Notes under the pieces: generated by a model | Seen by the model: the letters and a program-made list of their open reading frames with translations, nothing else | Database searches by the model: none | What the model was told of the DNA's origin: nothing | Translations under genes and position numbers: made by a program | DNA from: Lacisediminimonas profundi | GTDB lineage: Bacteria > Pseudomonadota > Gammaproteobacteria > Burkholderiales > Burkholderiaceae_D | NCBI RefSeq assembly: GCF_008831265.1 | Contig: NZ_VTTH01000002.1 | Location: 248,001-312,000 of the forward strand | DNA length: 64,000 nucleotides | Direction of reading: 5' to 3' | Part shown: positions 16,250-26,144 of the stretch, one piece after another | Layout of the letters: the number at the start of each line of letters is the position of its first letter | How positions within the stretch are numbered: the stretch's first letter is position 1

Positions 16250-17302
16250 ATGTCCAGCTTCCCGGCAAAACGCATTTCCGCTGCGGTGCTCGCGCTGTCA
16301 GCGATCGCCATCACCGGTGCCGCCAGCGCACAGGAAAATGTGCTGAACCTGTATTCGGCGCGTCATTACCAGACCGACGAGCAGCTCTACACCGGCTTCA
16401 CCCGCCAGACCGGCATCAGGATCAACCGCATCGAAGCGGACGACAACGCGCTGTTCGAACGCCTGAAGACCGAGGGCAAGAGCAGCCCGGCCGACGTGAT
16501 CCTGATGGTGGACGCAGCCCGCTTGTGGCGGGCAGAAGCGGAAGGCTTGTTCCAGCCGGTGCAGTCGAAGCTGCTGAAGGAGCGGATTCCGGCCAACCTG
16601 CATGGCGGCGACGAGGGTCGTGGCGCGCAATGGTTCGGATTGTCGACCCGCGCTCGCATCATCGTCTACAACAAGGTCAGCGTGAAGCCGGAGGATGTAT
16701 CGACCTACGAATCGCTGGCCGATCCGAAGAACAGGAAGAAGGTGTGCACCCGTTCCGGCTCGCATCCCTACATGCTGTCCCTGATCGGCGCGATGGTCCA
16801 TCGCAGCGGTGAAGCAGCCACTGAAAAGTGGGCGCAGGGCATGGTCAGCAATTTCGCCCGTCCGCCGCGCGGTGGCGACACCGACCAGATCAAGAGCGTT
16901 GCCTCCGGGGAGTGTGGCGTGACGCTGGCCAACTCCTACTACTACGCCCGCATGCTGCGCTCGACCAAAGCCGAAGACCGTGAGGCGATGAACAAGGTCG
17001 GCTTCATCTGGCCGAACCAGCAAACCTCGGGCACGCATATCAATGTGTCGGGCGGGGCGGTCGCGCGCAATGCGCCGCATCGCGACGCCGCAATCAAGTT
17101 CCTCGAATACCTTGCCAGCGACCAGGCCCAGGGCTATTTCGCCGACGGTAACAACGAATGGCCGGCGGTACCCACTGTGGTGGTGAAGAACCCCGCCATC
17201 GAATCAATGGGGAAATTCAAGGCGGAGAACGTGCCCATCGGCGCAATCGGCCGCAACCAGATCGCAGCGCAGAAGATATTGGATCGGGTTGGGTACAAGT
17301 AG
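16250..17302 (+). CDS. Periplasmic ferric-iron-binding protein (FbpA/FutA family)
   Basis: Extracellular solute-binding protein of 350 aa. Chosen ATG (16250) follows AAAGGAACAACG and gives a signal peptide ending AASAQ. The mature start ENVLNLYSARHYQTDEQLY and the tandem tyrosines in LANSYYYARML are the iron-ligand pattern of FbpA/FutA proteins, which bind Fe(III) in the periplasm and hand it to an ABC permease. No FbpB/FbpC or FutB/FutC gene is next to it, so the permease and ATPase must be encoded elsewhere. It lies 57 bp after exbD and may share the Fur-controlled message. Confidence 0.88.
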   Translation: MSSFPAKRISAAVLALSAIAITGAASAQENVLNLYSARHYQTDEQLYTGFTRQTGIRINRIEADDNALFERLKTEGKSSPADVILMVDAARLWRAEAEGLFQPVQSKLLKERIPANLHGGDEGRGAQWFGLSTRARIIVYNKVSVKPEDVSTYESLADPKNRKKVCTRSGSHPYMLSLIGAMVHRSGEAATEKWAQGMVSNFARPPRGGDTDQIKSVASGECGVTLANSYYYARMLRSTKAEDREAMNKVGFIWPNQQTSGTHINVSGGAVARNAPHRDAAIKFLEYLASDQAQGYFADGNNEWPAVPTVVVKNPAIESMGKFKAENVPIGAIGRNQIAAQKILDRVGYK

Positions 17303-17326
17303 CGCTGACCGGCGCACGGCACGAAC

Positions 17327-17353
17327 GCTCCCTCCCCTTGAAAGGGAGGGAGC
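17327..17353. terminator. Inverted repeat after the ferric-binding protein gene, possible terminator
   Basis: GCTCCCTCCC (17327-17336) pairs perfectly with GGGAGGGAGC (17344-17353) around a 7-nt loop, 25 bp after the stop codon. There is no T-run after it (TATAAAG follows), so it may be a transcript-end hairpin or a small dispersed repeat rather than a classic intrinsic terminator. Confidence 0.4.
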
Positions 17354-17510
17354 TATAAAGTCTATCGGCCATTAGAGGGAAGGGCTCGACCAAAAGTAAG
17401 TGCACGACCGCAGTAATTCGCACAGTTTTTAACCATCGCAGCCAGCCACTCTGCTTCAGATAGCCAGCCCGACGATACCAGCATCTTCACCGTATCCGAA
17501 AGGTTTGACC

Positions 17511-19751
17511 ATGTCTGAACGATTCACCCCCGGCCTCGCGCCGGACCATGCCATTCCCGCTCTCGCTGACCGGCCTTCCAGCCGTCCTTCACCCCGCATG
17601 GCGCTCGGCGCCATGATGCTCGCGACTTCGATGTCGACACTCGCCCAGACCGCTGCCACCGCTGACCAGGTGATGCCAGCGGTCGAAGTAAAAGGTGCGC
17701 GCGAAAACGAGGCCAAGGAATCCATCCGCACCAGCACCTCCAGCATCGGCAAAGGCCAGCAATCGATCCGCGACATCCCGCAGTCGATCAACGTGATGAC
17801 CGAAAAGCTGATGGACGACGCCAAGCTGACGACGCTGCGTGAAGCTTTGCACTATTCCGCCGGCATCACCTTCGCGGCGACCGAGAACGGCACCGACCAG
17901 GACATCCGCCTGCGCGGCTTTCCTGTTGCCACCACCGGCGACCTGCTGATCGACGGCATGCGCGATCCCTCGCAATACGACCGTGATACCTTCAACGTCG
18001 ATCGGGTGGAAGTCATGCGCGGTTCCGCGTCCATGCTGTTCGGCCGCGGCTCCACCGGCGGCGTGATCAACCAGGTGACCAAGAAGCCCTTCCTGTCCAC
18101 CCAGCATGAAGTGATGACCACGGTCGGCAGCCATGGCAACGCACGCGTCACCGGCGACTTCAATTTCAAGACCGGCGAAAATGAAGCATTGCGGCTTAAC
18201 GTGATGCGAACGAAGGCCGGGAACAAGGGCGCGGAAGTGGACAAGTTCGGCATCGCACCCACCTACTCCTGGGGCATAGGCACGCGCGACGAAGTCAGCC
18301 TCGGTTTCTTCCATCTCGAGACCGACAACGTGCCGATGGCCGGCGTGCGCTACCTTGGCGGCACCGTGCCGGACCTGAATGCCGGCAACTTCTATGGCAC
18401 GAACAGCGACTATGTGCTCGGCACCGCGAGTTATGCGACGGCTTCGCACATCCATCGGTTCGGCGAGGGCGCCGAGTTGCGCAGCCAGTTGCGGGTCGGT
18501 CAGTTCGATCGCTCGCAGTGGGGTACCACCGCCAGCTTTGCCGCCGGCACCACGCCCGCCAACCTGACTGGATCGACCAGGCTCAATCTGGTCGGCCTGG
18601 CTCCGCGCAAGGACCAGTACCGCGGCACCTACCTGCAGAGCGACTACAACGACAAGTACAACTGGTTCGGCCTGGAGCACAAGATCACGGCCGGCATCGA
18701 TGCCGCGGTCGAGGAGGCCGACCGCTATGGCGCCTATGGCGCGGTCACCACCAACTTCAACAAGGGCTCGACCACGGCCGGCAATCCGGATGCCGGCCTG
18801 CAGTTGAACGCGATCCCGACCTTCCGGCCCAACAGTGCCTATTCGGCGCAGGCAATCGGCCTGTATGCGCAGGACCTGGTGCAGATCGCACCGGCGTGGA
18901 AACTGCTGGGCGGCATCCGCTTCGACCATTTCAACGGCCGCTTCAGGCAGATTGCCTATCCGATCGGCGGTGCGCCGTCGGAAACCACCACCAGCTTGTC
19001 CGAATCGCCGTTCAGCTACCGGGGCGGCGTGCTGTACCAGCCGACCGACCGCGCTTCCTTTCACTTTTCCTATGGCACCTCCTTCAACACCTCGGCCGAT
19101 ACCTATCAGTTCGTGACCGCGCAAAATGCCAACACCCCGCCCGAGAAGAGCCGGAATATCGAACTGGGCGCGAAGCTGGACTGGCTGGATGGAAAATTGT
19201 CGACCCGCGCCGCGATCTTCCATACTGAAAAATTCAACGAGCGCACAACTGACGCCGATTTCGCGGGCAGCGCTTACCTGCTGTCCGGCCGCCGCCATTC
19301 ACAGGGAATTGAGCTCGACGTGGTCGGACGCCTGACGCGCAAGCTGGAGCTGTACCTGTCGTATTCGCTGATCCCGACGGCGGTAATTGACCAGATCGGC
19401 AGCGCCCAGGCCAATGTGGTCGGCTCGCGGGTCGGCCTGACGCCGCGGCAAAGCGGCGCGGCCTGGCTCAGCTACCAGGTAACGCCGCAGTTGCGCGTTG
19501 CCGGCGGCCTGCACGGCGCATCGCAGAACCGTCCGCTGCAGGGAACCTCTGGCGCGGCCTCGACTACTGCGCAGGCGCCTGGCTACGTGGTTGGCGACTT
19601 GATGGCGGAATATGTTTTCAATGAAAAATACACCGCCCAGCTCAACGTCAACAACGTCGCCAACCGCAATTACGGCGACCAGCTCTATCCGGGCTTCGTG
19701 ATCACCGGTGCGCCGCGCACGGCGCTGTTGTCGCTGATTGCCCGCTTCTAG
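17511..19751 (+). CDS. TonB-dependent catecholate siderophore receptor, Fiu-like
   Basis: Outer-membrane receptor of 746 aa that should import ferric siderophores with TonB energy. ATG at 17511 follows AAAGG. A leader ends near STLAQ. The plug domain contains [39 protein letters not shown] and [20 protein letters not shown], all typical of siderophore receptors. The beta-barrel ends in ...LSLIARF with a C-terminal Phe, the outer-membrane insertion signal. The gene next downstream encodes a PiuC/YbiX-type dioxygenase, the partner found beside Fiu in E. coli and PiuA in Pseudomonas, which supports a monomeric-catecholate receptor. Confidence 0.9.
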   Translation: MSERFTPGLAPDHAIPALADRPSSRPSPRMALGAMMLATSMSTLAQTAATADQVMPAVEVKGARENEAKESIRTSTSSIGKGQQSIRDIPQSINVMTEKLMDDAKLTTLREALHYSAGITFAATENGTDQDIRLRGFPVATTGDLLIDGMRDPSQYDRDTFNVDRVEVMRGSASMLFGRGSTGGVINQVTKKPFLSTQHEVMTTVGSHGNARVTGDFNFKTGENEALRLNVMRTKAGNKGAEVDKFGIAPTYSWGIGTRDEVSLGFFHLETDNVPMAGVRYLGGTVPDLNAGNFYGTNSDYVLGTASYATASHIHRFGEGAELRSQLRVGQFDRSQWGTTASFAAGTTPANLTGSTRLNLVGLAPRKDQYRGTYLQSDYNDKYNWFGLEHKITAGIDAAVEEADRYGAYGAVTTNFNKGSTTAGNPDAGLQLNAIPTFRPNSAYSAQAIGLYAQDLVQIAPAWKLLGGIRFDHFNGRFRQIAYPIGGAPSETTTSLSESPFSYRGGVLYQPTDRASFHFSYGTSFNTSADTYQFVTAQNANTPPEKSRNIELGAKLDWLDGKLSTRAAIFHTEKFNERTTDADFAGSAYLLSGRRHSQGIELDVVGRLTRKLELYLSYSLIPTAVIDQIGSAQANVVGSRVGLTPRQSGAAWLSYQVTPQLRVAGGLHGASQNRPLQGTSGAASTTAQAPGYVVGDLMAEYVFNEKYTAQLNVNNVANRNYGDQLYPGFVITGAPRTALLSLIARF

Positions 19752-19762
19752 CAAAGGCCATC

Positions 19763-20446
19763 ATGATTCTTCATCTGCAAAACGTGTTGTCCAAGGACGA
19801 GGTCCGACGGGCCAGGGCGCTGCTCGACAGCGCGCCGTGGAGCGACGGCCGGCCGACTGCGGGGGAGCAGGCGGCGCAGGTGAAGAACAACCTGCAACTG
19901 CCTGAAGCCTGCGAGCAGGCGCAGGCGGTGCGCGAACTGGTGTTGTATGCGCTCAAGCGTCATGAGCTGTTTTTCTCGGCGGCGCTGCCGAAAAAGATTT
20001 CGCCGCCGCTGTTCAACAGCTATGGGGGCCAGGCCAATACCTTCGGCAAGCATGTCGACACCGCTGTGCGCTTCGTCGGCAGCGGAAACCTGGTTCGCAC
20101 CGACCTGTCCTGCACCCTGTTCCTGTCCGAACCGGATCAATACGATGGGGGCGAACTGGAGATCATGGACAGCCCGTCCGGGCACCGGGTGAAACTGCCG
20201 GCGGGTGACATGGTTCTGTATCCCGCCAATACCCTTCACGGGGTGGAGCCGGTAACACGCGGCCGGCGTACTTCCAGCTTTTTCTGGATCGAGAGCATGG
20301 TGCGCAGCGAAGAGCAGCGTGCCTTGCTGTTCAACATGGACCAGAACCTGATCCGCCTGCGCTCATTGATGGGGGAAACCGACCCGGCCACGGTTGGACT
20401 GACCAGCACGTATCACAACCTGCTGCGGATGTGGGCCGACACCTGA
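19763..20446 (+). CDS. Fe(II)/2-oxoglutarate-dependent dioxygenase, PiuC/YbiX (PKHD) family
   Basis: Cytoplasmic PKHD-type hydroxylase of 227 aa. The metal-binding HxD is in [10 protein letters not shown] (about residues 93-102), the distal His is in [17 protein letters not shown], whose Arg fits the 2-oxoglutarate contact. ATG at 19763 follows AAAGG, 11 bp after the receptor stop, so the two are co-transcribed. The family is regularly coupled to Fiu/PiuA siderophore receptors; its natural substrate is not known with certainty. Confidence 0.92.
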   Translation: MILHLQNVLSKDEVRRARALLDSAPWSDGRPTAGEQAAQVKNNLQLPEACEQAQAVRELVLYALKRHELFFSAALPKKISPPLFNSYGGQANTFGKHVDTAVRFVGSGNLVRTDLSCTLFLSEPDQYDGGELEIMDSPSGHRVKLPAGDMVLYPANTLHGVEPVTRGRRTSSFFWIESMVRSEEQRALLFNMDQNLIRLRSLMGETDPATVGLTSTYHNLLRMWADT

Positions 20447-20470
20447 TTCAGGCGCCAGGCCAGGTTCTGC

Positions 20471-20496
20471 GCTGGCCCTGACCCATCAGGGCCAGC
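20471..20496. terminator. Hairpin between convergent genes, possible bidirectional terminator
   Basis: A perfect 11-bp stem, GCTGGCCCTGA (20471-20481) with TCAGGGCCAGC (20486-20496), and a 4-nt loop lies in the 69-bp gap between the converging dioxygenase and GGDEF-EAL genes. No T-run is adjacent, so the terminator role is inferred from position. Confidence 0.5.
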
Positions 20497-20515
20497 TCGG
20501 CAGGCGGGACTGCTA

Positions 20516-22624
20516 CTACGTAGCCTGTGCTCCCTGGCCGGATCCAGCCAAGGCCTCTGCCGCCAGCATGCGGGCCAGTTCTTCATGCGTCATCGGCGCG
20601 CCATACAGCATGCCCTGTGCCTTCCCGCAACCGTGCGTGCGCAGGAAGTCGGCCTGGCCGCGCTTTTCTATCCCCTCCGCGACCACCTGCAGTTGCAGGT
20701 TGTGCGCCAGCGCCAGGATGGTCTGTACGATTGCGCAGTCGCCGCTGTCTCCCGGCAGGTCGCGTACGAAGCTCTGGTCGATCTTCAAGGTATTGATCGG
20801 GAACATTTTCAGGTAGCTCATCGATGAATAGCCGGTCCCGAAGTCGTCAATGGCCAGGCCGATGCCTATCGACCGGAGGGCATGGAGTTTTTCGATGGTC
20901 GGGTTTCCGGCATCCATCAGCATGCTTTCGGTCAGCTCCAGTTCCAGTGCGCGCGGATCGATGCCGGTGCGTGCGACCACGTCCTCCACCTGGCGCACGA
21001 AATTCGGCTCGCGCAATTGACGTCCGGAGAGGTTGACCGCCATTTCCAGGTGCCTGTGTCCGTCGTCATGCCAGCACTTCAACTGCTCGCATGCGGTGCG
21101 CAGCACCCATTCGCCGATCTGGATGATCATCCCGGTCTCCTCGGCCAGGGGGATGAACTCATGCGGGCCCAGCAGCCCCAGCTCCGGTGAGTGCCAGCGC
21201 ACCAGGGCTTCTGCGCCGATGATACGTCCGGACAACATGTCGACCTTCGGCTGGTACAGCAACTGCAGTTCGTTGCGCTCCAGCGCCCTGCGCATGCTTC
21301 CTTCAATGGCAAAACGCCGCTCGGCAGCGCCGCGCATCGATGGCGCAAAGATGCAATAGCCATTCTTGCCGCTGTTCTTGGCGTGATACATGGCGGAATC
21401 GGCATATTTCAGCAGGTCCTGCATGTCGGTCGCGTCATCCGGGCAGACGCTGATGCCAATGCTGGCGCTGATGAAAATCTCGGTGCCGCCGATGAATACC
21501 GGCGCCGCCAGCGCTTCGAGAAATTTCTGCGCGACCCGCTCGGCCAGCTGCACATCCGGAATGTCCCTGACGATAATGGCGAACTCGTCGCCGCCGACCC
21601 GGGATAGCACGTCGTCGGCGCGCACCGTATGTGAAACCCGCTGGGCGACGATGCGCAGCACTTCGTCGCCCGTCGCGTGGCCGAGCGTGTCGTTGAAGGT
21701 CTTGAAGTTGTCGAGGTCGATGAATATCAGCGCGGCGCACTGCTGCAGCCGACAGGCCCGGCCCACCGTCAGTTCCAGTTGCTCGTTGAAATAGTGACGG
21801 TTATGCAGGCCCGTGACATTGTCAAAATGCGCCAGGTAGTCGAGTTGTTTCTGCACCCGTTCCCGTTGACTGATCTCTTCGGTCAGTTCGACCTCGCGTC
21901 GCTGGATGCGGTCCAGCATGGTGTTGAAGGTCTGGGCCATGCGCCCGATGTCGCCGCCCGGGTGAACCTTGGCACGGATCGAAAAGTCACCCCGTTCGGA
22001 AATTTCTCCGGCGGTGTGCGACAAGGACTGCAAGGGTTGCGTGATCAGTGCCTGTATCCGCGTCAGCGCCAGGTTCGCCAGCGTCAGGCTGGCAGCCAGC
22101 AGCAGGACGAGCATGCCGATATAGCTCAGTAGTTGGGTGTACAGGATATTGACGTCGGCCAGCACGAGGATGGTACCGAGCGGCTCTCCCTGGTAGTTGA
22201 ACGCCTGGTGCCAGCCAACTTGTTTCCAGGAAATGCGTTCACCGGCACGTCCCGCGGGGAGCGCCTCCGGTGCCGGATCCGGGGAAGCGGGGACGCCACT
22301 TCGATGGTAGTCGGCGAACAGCTTCCCATGCTTGTCGTACACCCAGGCCGACTGGATTGCCCGGGATGCATGAAGGAACGACAGGATGTCCTGGGCCGAT
22401 TTCCGGTCCTGGAAAACCATCGCGACCGCCAGGTTTTCGCTGGTCATCATGGCGTCTGTCCGGGTCCGGTCCAGCAAGGCGTGGATGGAAAGCCATGCTT
22501 GCAGGAAGAGCAGGAAGATGCTGGACAGGACGATCACCGTCCCGCTGGTGACCAGGTTCGCCATCTTGAGCTTGGCGCTCAAGGGTTGCTTCGCCAGCCA
22601 GCCGTGCAGCCACTTCATCGGCAT
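20516..22624 (-). CDS. Membrane-bound CHASE8-HAMP-GGDEF-EAL protein (YfiN-like with EAL)
   Basis: 702 aa. Order: membrane segment (~22-48), periplasmic CHASE8-type sensor (~50-165, with TSENLAVAMVFQDRKSAQDI), second membrane segment (~166-188), HAMP (~190-245), GGDEF (~265-430) and EAL (~445-690). The cyclase motif GGDEF (344-348) and the upstream RADD (335-338), which fits the inhibitory I-site, are intact. The EAL domain keeps EALVRW (472-477), NLSGRQL, ELTESM and DDFGTGYSS, so both c-di-GMP synthesis and hydrolysis are possible. CHASE8-HAMP-GGDEF is the layout of YfiN/TpbB, which YfiR represses in the periplasm; a YfiR homologue is encoded at 25050. ATG at 22618 has better spacing to GGGGGGA than 22624. 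Confidence 0.9.
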   Translation of the reverse strand: MPMKWLHGWLAKQPLSAKLKMANLVTSGTVIVLSSIFLLFLQAWLSIHALLDRTRTDAMMTSENLAVAMVFQDRKSAQDILSFLHASRAIQSAWVYDKHGKLFADYHRSGVPASPDPAPEALPAGRAGERISWKQVGWHQAFNYQGEPLGTILVLADVNILYTQLLSYIGMLVLLLAASLTLANLALTRIQALITQPLQSLSHTAGEISERGDFSIRAKVHPGGDIGRMAQTFNTMLDRIQRREVELTEEISQRERVQKQLDYLAHFDNVTGLHNRHYFNEQLELTVGRACRLQQCAALIFIDLDNFKTFNDTLGHATGDEVLRIVAQRVSHTVRADDVLSRVGGDEFAIIVRDIPDVQLAERVAQKFLEALAAPVFIGGTEIFISASIGISVCPDDATDMQDLLKYADSAMYHAKNSGKNGYCIFAPSMRGAAERRFAIEGSMRRALERNELQLLYQPKVDMLSGRIIGAEALVRWHSPELGLLGPHEFIPLAEETGMIIQIGEWVLRTACEQLKCWHDDGHRHLEMAVNLSGRQLREPNFVRQVEDVVARTGIDPRALELELTESMLMDAGNPTIEKLHALRSIGIGLAIDDFGTGYSSMSYLKMFPINTLKIDQSFVRDLPGDSGDCAIVQTILALAHNLQLQVVAEGIEKRGQADFLRTHGCGKAQGMLYGAPMTHEELARMLAAEALAGSGQGAQAT

Positions 22625-23056
22625 TCCCCCCGATCACAGGACGACATCGCTCGGCAGCCACGACTGAAGGCGTGGTGCCCGGCGCTGCAGGCAGGAAGAG
22701 TGGCAGGTCCCAAACGCTATCCCGGATGGCAAATGTTAGTAAACCGGACCCTGGGGCGCCCGCCCGTGCCGTCCTTTATCCAGCGCCGGGGGGGCGGGCC
22801 GCTTTCATTCGGACAGCAGGCTAATCCGGTGATAACCCGGTAACCATCGGTCACCCATTCTTGCCAAACAACAATTGTTAGAAGATTAGTGTTTTTCATA
22901 ACATCTGTTGTCGCAGGAAGCCTCGATGGGAAAAGTGGTTCCCGGACGCAATAGTTCGGTACCCGAGCACATGGTTCCAATTTATTCGGGGTAGCAACAC
23001 ATCCCCCTGCCGTCCCGGCAGCGTCCTATTTCGGCTCAACAGGAGATCGAGACACC
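22625..23056. other. Divergent intergenic region between the YfiN-like gene and the TonB-dependent receptor
   Basis: 432 bp without a gene. It holds the two divergent promoters, which I cannot place with confidence. Near 22827-22853 GGTGA and TCACC flank a repeat of CCGGT-type half-sites (CCGGTGATAACCCGGTAACC), and AACAATTGTT forms a short palindrome near 22870; either could be an operator. AGGAG about 11 nt before the receptor ATG is its ribosome site. Confidence 0.5.
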
Positions 23057-25021
23057 ATGAATAGAGACTGCAGGATCACGGCCAGGCGGCCATGCGGATG
23101 TATTCCACTGCTGCTGGTCATGCAGCTGGCGTTGATTCCAGCGGCGCGGGCCCAACTGACAGCGGACAGCGTCCTGAAGATGTCACCGGAGGAGCTGGTC
23201 AACCTGCAGGTGACGTCGGTTTCCAAGAAGCCGGAGCCGCTGGCGGACGCGCCGTCGTCTGTCTATGTGATCACCGCCGAAGACATCCGTCGCTCGACAG
23301 CGACCACGCTGACGGAGGTTCTCCGGCTGGCACCGAACCTGCAGGTAGCATCCGATAACGGCATCCCTGGCTATGTCAGCGCCAGGGGGCATAACCTGGC
23401 TGTCTATACCGGCCCGAACAAGATGCTGGTACTGGTCGACGGCCGATCGGTGTACTCGGGCTTCTTCTCGGGCGTGCTGTGGGATGCGCAGGAGATGATG
23501 CTGGAGGACATCGAGCGCATCGAGGTCATCAGCGGTCCGGCCGGCGTGCTGTGGGGTGTGAATGCGGTGAATGGCGTGATCAACATCATCACGCGCCCGG
23601 CCCACGCGACCCAGGGCGCGCTCGTCAGCCTGAATGCCGGCGAGCGTGCGCGCGACAGCAGTTTTCGCTACGGCGGGCAGCTCGGGGAGAGTGCAAGTTA
23701 CCGAGTATACGGACGGGTACTGGATCGCGGCAGCAGCGTCCGCGAGGCCGATGGAAAACACACCATGGACGACTGGCGCAGCCACACGGTCGGGGCGCGC
23801 GGTGACTGGAACCGTGGACCGGAGAAATTCAGCGCGCAGGTGAATGCACTCTCCGGTTCGTCAGGACAACCCGAGCCGGGCGCGATCAACATCAATGCGC
23901 CAGGTCCTTTTCCGCGCGTGCGCTTCCAGGGACTGAACGGCACCGTACGCTGGACCCGGCCCACTGACGATGGCGGGTCGCTGGCAATCCAGGCCTATTA
24001 CGATCACTCGGCCCGCACCATGCAACCCGCTGCGGACGACGCAACCGATACCCTGGACTTCGAATTCCAGCGCAATTTGCCGGCCGTCGGCCGCCATAGC
24101 CTGACCCTGGGCGGCAATTACCGCCATGCCTGGGATCGGACCAACAATAGCGCCAGTTACGGCATGTTCCCGGATAGCGTACGGCAGCATTGGCTAAGCC
24201 TGTTCGTGCAGGACGAGGTGGCTCTGCGCCCGAACCTGAAAATGACCGCGGGCCTGCGCATCGAAAGAGGTGCCTATGGCACAGTCGACGCCTTGCCCAG
24301 TGCGCGGCTGGCCTGGCGCCTGTTGCCTGAACATCTGCTATGGAGCGCTGTATCCCGCGGCGCCCGCGGACCGTCCCGGTTGGACACCGACTTCGTGCTC
24401 AGGGTGCCAGGCGGCCCTGTCATCTTTCAAGGCGACCCGAACATGCGTTCCGAGATCGTCGATGTGGTCGAAGTCGGCTACCGTACCCAGGGCCGTCGCG
24501 GCAGCTTCGCAGCAAGCGTGTACCGGAATTTCTACGACAAGCTGACTGCAGTGACCACGCAGACCGGCGGCATCCCTTTTTCAACGGCAAACACGGCAGA
24601 CGGCAATTCGCTCGGAATTGAAATGTGGGGCGAGTGGAAAGTCACCCCCAAATGGCGCCTTGCCGGAGGACTGACCGCCCTGACCGAGACCTACCGCGGC
24701 CGGCCGAGCAGTCCCACGGACGGGGTGGTTGCCATTGCTGGCGCAACCGCGGGCCAGACAGCGCAGTTGCGCTCGTACTGGAATGTCGGTCCGGGCAAGG
24801 AAATCGACGTTTCCGTGCGGCGGGTTTCTTCGCTGGGACTGTTCCCGGTGGATTCCTACAATGCGATCGATGCGCGCTTCGGCTGGAAGCTGGCGAAGAA
24901 CCTTGAACTCTCCATTTATGGCCAGAATCTCTTCGGTACCGCGCACGCCGAATTTGGCGACCCGGCACTGCGTGCCACCATGGCGACCAGGGTTTTCACA
25001 AAACTGACATGGCGGCAATGA
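23057..25021 (+). CDS. TonB-dependent receptor (colicin-I/BtuB-type plug), paired with YfiR
   Basis: Outer-membrane receptor of 654 aa. The signal peptide ends near PAARAQ. The start of the mature protein, LKMSPEELVNLQVTSVSKKP, is typical of a receptor group that is often encoded next to DUF4154/YfiR genes. The plug has LTEVLRLAPNLQVAS, MLVLVDGRSVYSGFFSGVLW, IEVISGPAGVLWGVNAVNGV and INIITRPA; the barrel ends in FTKLTWRQ. The usual C-terminal aromatic is not last here, the end being TWRQ. The ligand is unknown. It is 28 bp upstream of the YfiR gene, so the two probably form one transcript. Confidence 0.88.
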   Translation: MNRDCRITARRPCGCIPLLLVMQLALIPAARAQLTADSVLKMSPEELVNLQVTSVSKKPEPLADAPSSVYVITAEDIRRSTATTLTEVLRLAPNLQVASDNGIPGYVSARGHNLAVYTGPNKMLVLVDGRSVYSGFFSGVLWDAQEMMLEDIERIEVISGPAGVLWGVNAVNGVINIITRPAHATQGALVSLNAGERARDSSFRYGGQLGESASYRVYGRVLDRGSSVREADGKHTMDDWRSHTVGARGDWNRGPEKFSAQVNALSGSSGQPEPGAININAPGPFPRVRFQGLNGTVRWTRPTDDGGSLAIQAYYDHSARTMQPAADDATDTLDFEFQRNLPAVGRHSLTLGGNYRHAWDRTNNSASYGMFPDSVRQHWLSLFVQDEVALRPNLKMTAGLRIERGAYGTVDALPSARLAWRLLPEHLLWSAVSRGARGPSRLDTDFVLRVPGGPVIFQGDPNMRSEIVDVVEVGYRTQGRRGSFAASVYRNFYDKLTAVTTQTGGIPFSTANTADGNSLGIEMWGEWKVTPKWRLAGGLTALTETYRGRPSSPTDGVVAIAGATAGQTAQLRSYWNVGPGKEIDVSVRRVSSLGLFPVDSYNAIDARFGWKLAKNLELSIYGQNLFGTAHAEFGDPALRATMATRVFTKLTWRQ

Positions 25022-25049
25022 GATCCTGATACGACCTGTTAACACTGGA

Positions 25050-25613
25050 GTGCAGTGCATTTGGCTTGTCCTGCTCATCGCAGTGGCAGCGCTGGCGGCG
25101 CTTTGTCCGGCGCTGGCGCAAGCCGATGAAATTCGCGCCGAGCGACTGGTCAAGACTGCATATCTGTTTCATTTTTCCGGACTGGTCGAATGGCCTGACG
25201 GCAGCTTCGCCAGCCCGGACAGCCCGCTTCGGGTCGGAATCATGGGCGCGGATGACATCGCCGACGAGCTCGTTCGCATGATAGCCAGCAGGCAGTTGCA
25301 GGGGCGCCCGATCATCGTCAGCAAACTCAAGCCCAGCGCACCGCGTTCCATGGTCCACATGCTTTTCATCGGCGATTCCTTGCGCGAACAATTGCCGGAT
25401 ATCCTGGATGCAGTAAAAGGCCAGCCGGTATTGACGATAACGCAAACCGAGAACGCATTGGCCTTCGGCAGCATGATCAACTTCCTCTCGATTGACGGAT
25501 CGCTGCGTTTCGAGATTTCCCAGCAGGCACCGGCGCAAGCCAGGCTGACAATCAGCAGCCGGCTGCTATCCGTGTCTCACAAGTTCTCGCCGGGCTCGCC
25601 AAAATTCAGGTAA
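25050..25613 (+). CDS. YfiR-family (DUF4154) periplasmic protein
   Basis: 187 aa, the usual size for this family. Signal peptide (hydrophobic LVLLIAVAALAALCPALAQA), then ERLVKTAYLFHFSGLVEWPD, LRVGIMGADD, MLFIGDSLREQLPDILDAV and the conserved end segment GSMINFLSIDGSLRFEIS, which is characteristic. In Pseudomonas, YfiR holds the diguanylate cyclase YfiN inactive from the periplasm; here the YfiN-like protein is encoded divergently at 20516-22624. The only in-frame start that keeps the full signal is GTG at 25050, without a strong ribosome site, suggesting coupling to the receptor gene. Confidence 0.88.
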   Translation: MQCIWLVLLIAVAALAALCPALAQADEIRAERLVKTAYLFHFSGLVEWPDGSFASPDSPLRVGIMGADDIADELVRMIASRQLQGRPIIVSKLKPSAPRSMVHMLFIGDSLREQLPDILDAVKGQPVLTITQTENALAFGSMINFLSIDGSLRFEISQQAPAQARLTISSRLLSVSHKFSPGSPKFR

Positions 25614-25721
25614 CAAGTGAAGGTTCCCGCTTCGCACGAGAACGGTGTAAGGTCTGTGACCGGACGTCGCAGCCTGAAGATGCGTCCAGGCTGGCAACAT
25701 CAATTCCAGATGAGGATGCAT

Positions 25722-26144
25722 ATGGAGCAGCGTGTAGCAGTCATTACGCTCCCGGTCGAGGATCTTGCCGCTTCCAGGTCGTTTTATTGCAGCGGCCTGG
25801 GCTGGTCACCGGTTTTCGATAACGGCGAAGTAATTTTTTTCCAGTTCAATGGCTTCGTGTTCGCGCTCTGGTCCCGAGCGGCATTTGAAGCCGATATCCG
25901 GGTGCCGGTGGCACGTAATGGCCATACCTTCGCGGTCGCCCACAACGTCGGCGGTCGCGACGAGGTCGACTCCATCATTTCGCTGGCCCGGTCCATCGGG
26001 GCCAGCATATTGCGCGAGCCGGAGGCGCAGCCGTGGGGCGGGTACAGCGGCTACTTTGCCGACCCGGACGGGCATGTCTGGGAGATCGCCCACAATCCGG
26101 CGTGGGAAATCTCGCCGGAGGGCTACACATCGTTCAGGAGCTGA
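25722..26144 (+). CDS. VOC (glyoxalase/bleomycin-resistance) family protein
   Basis: Single-domain VOC protein of 140 aa. ATG at 25722 follows GAGGATG. The two beta-alpha-beta-beta-beta halves are visible: AVITLPVEDLAASRSFYCSG at the start and WGGYSGYFADPDGHVWEIAH near the end, where the Glu of WEIAH is the usual metal ligand. Proteins of this type range from metal-dependent dioxygenases and lyases to resistance proteins, so no reaction can be named. Its 3' end overlaps the converging GGDEF-EAL gene by 11 bp. Confidence 0.85.
   Translation: MEQRVAVITLPVEDLAASRSFYCSGLGWSPVFDNGEVIFFQFNGFVFALWSRAAFEADIRVPVARNGHTFAVAHNVGGRDEVDSIISLARSIGASILREPEAQPWGGYSGYFADPDGHVWEIAHNPAWEISPEGYTSFRS

Noticed and set aside
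17589-19298. 569-codon minus-strand open frame opposite the Fiu-like receptor
   Set aside because: Antisense of a well-supported receptor gene; composition typical of shadow frames.
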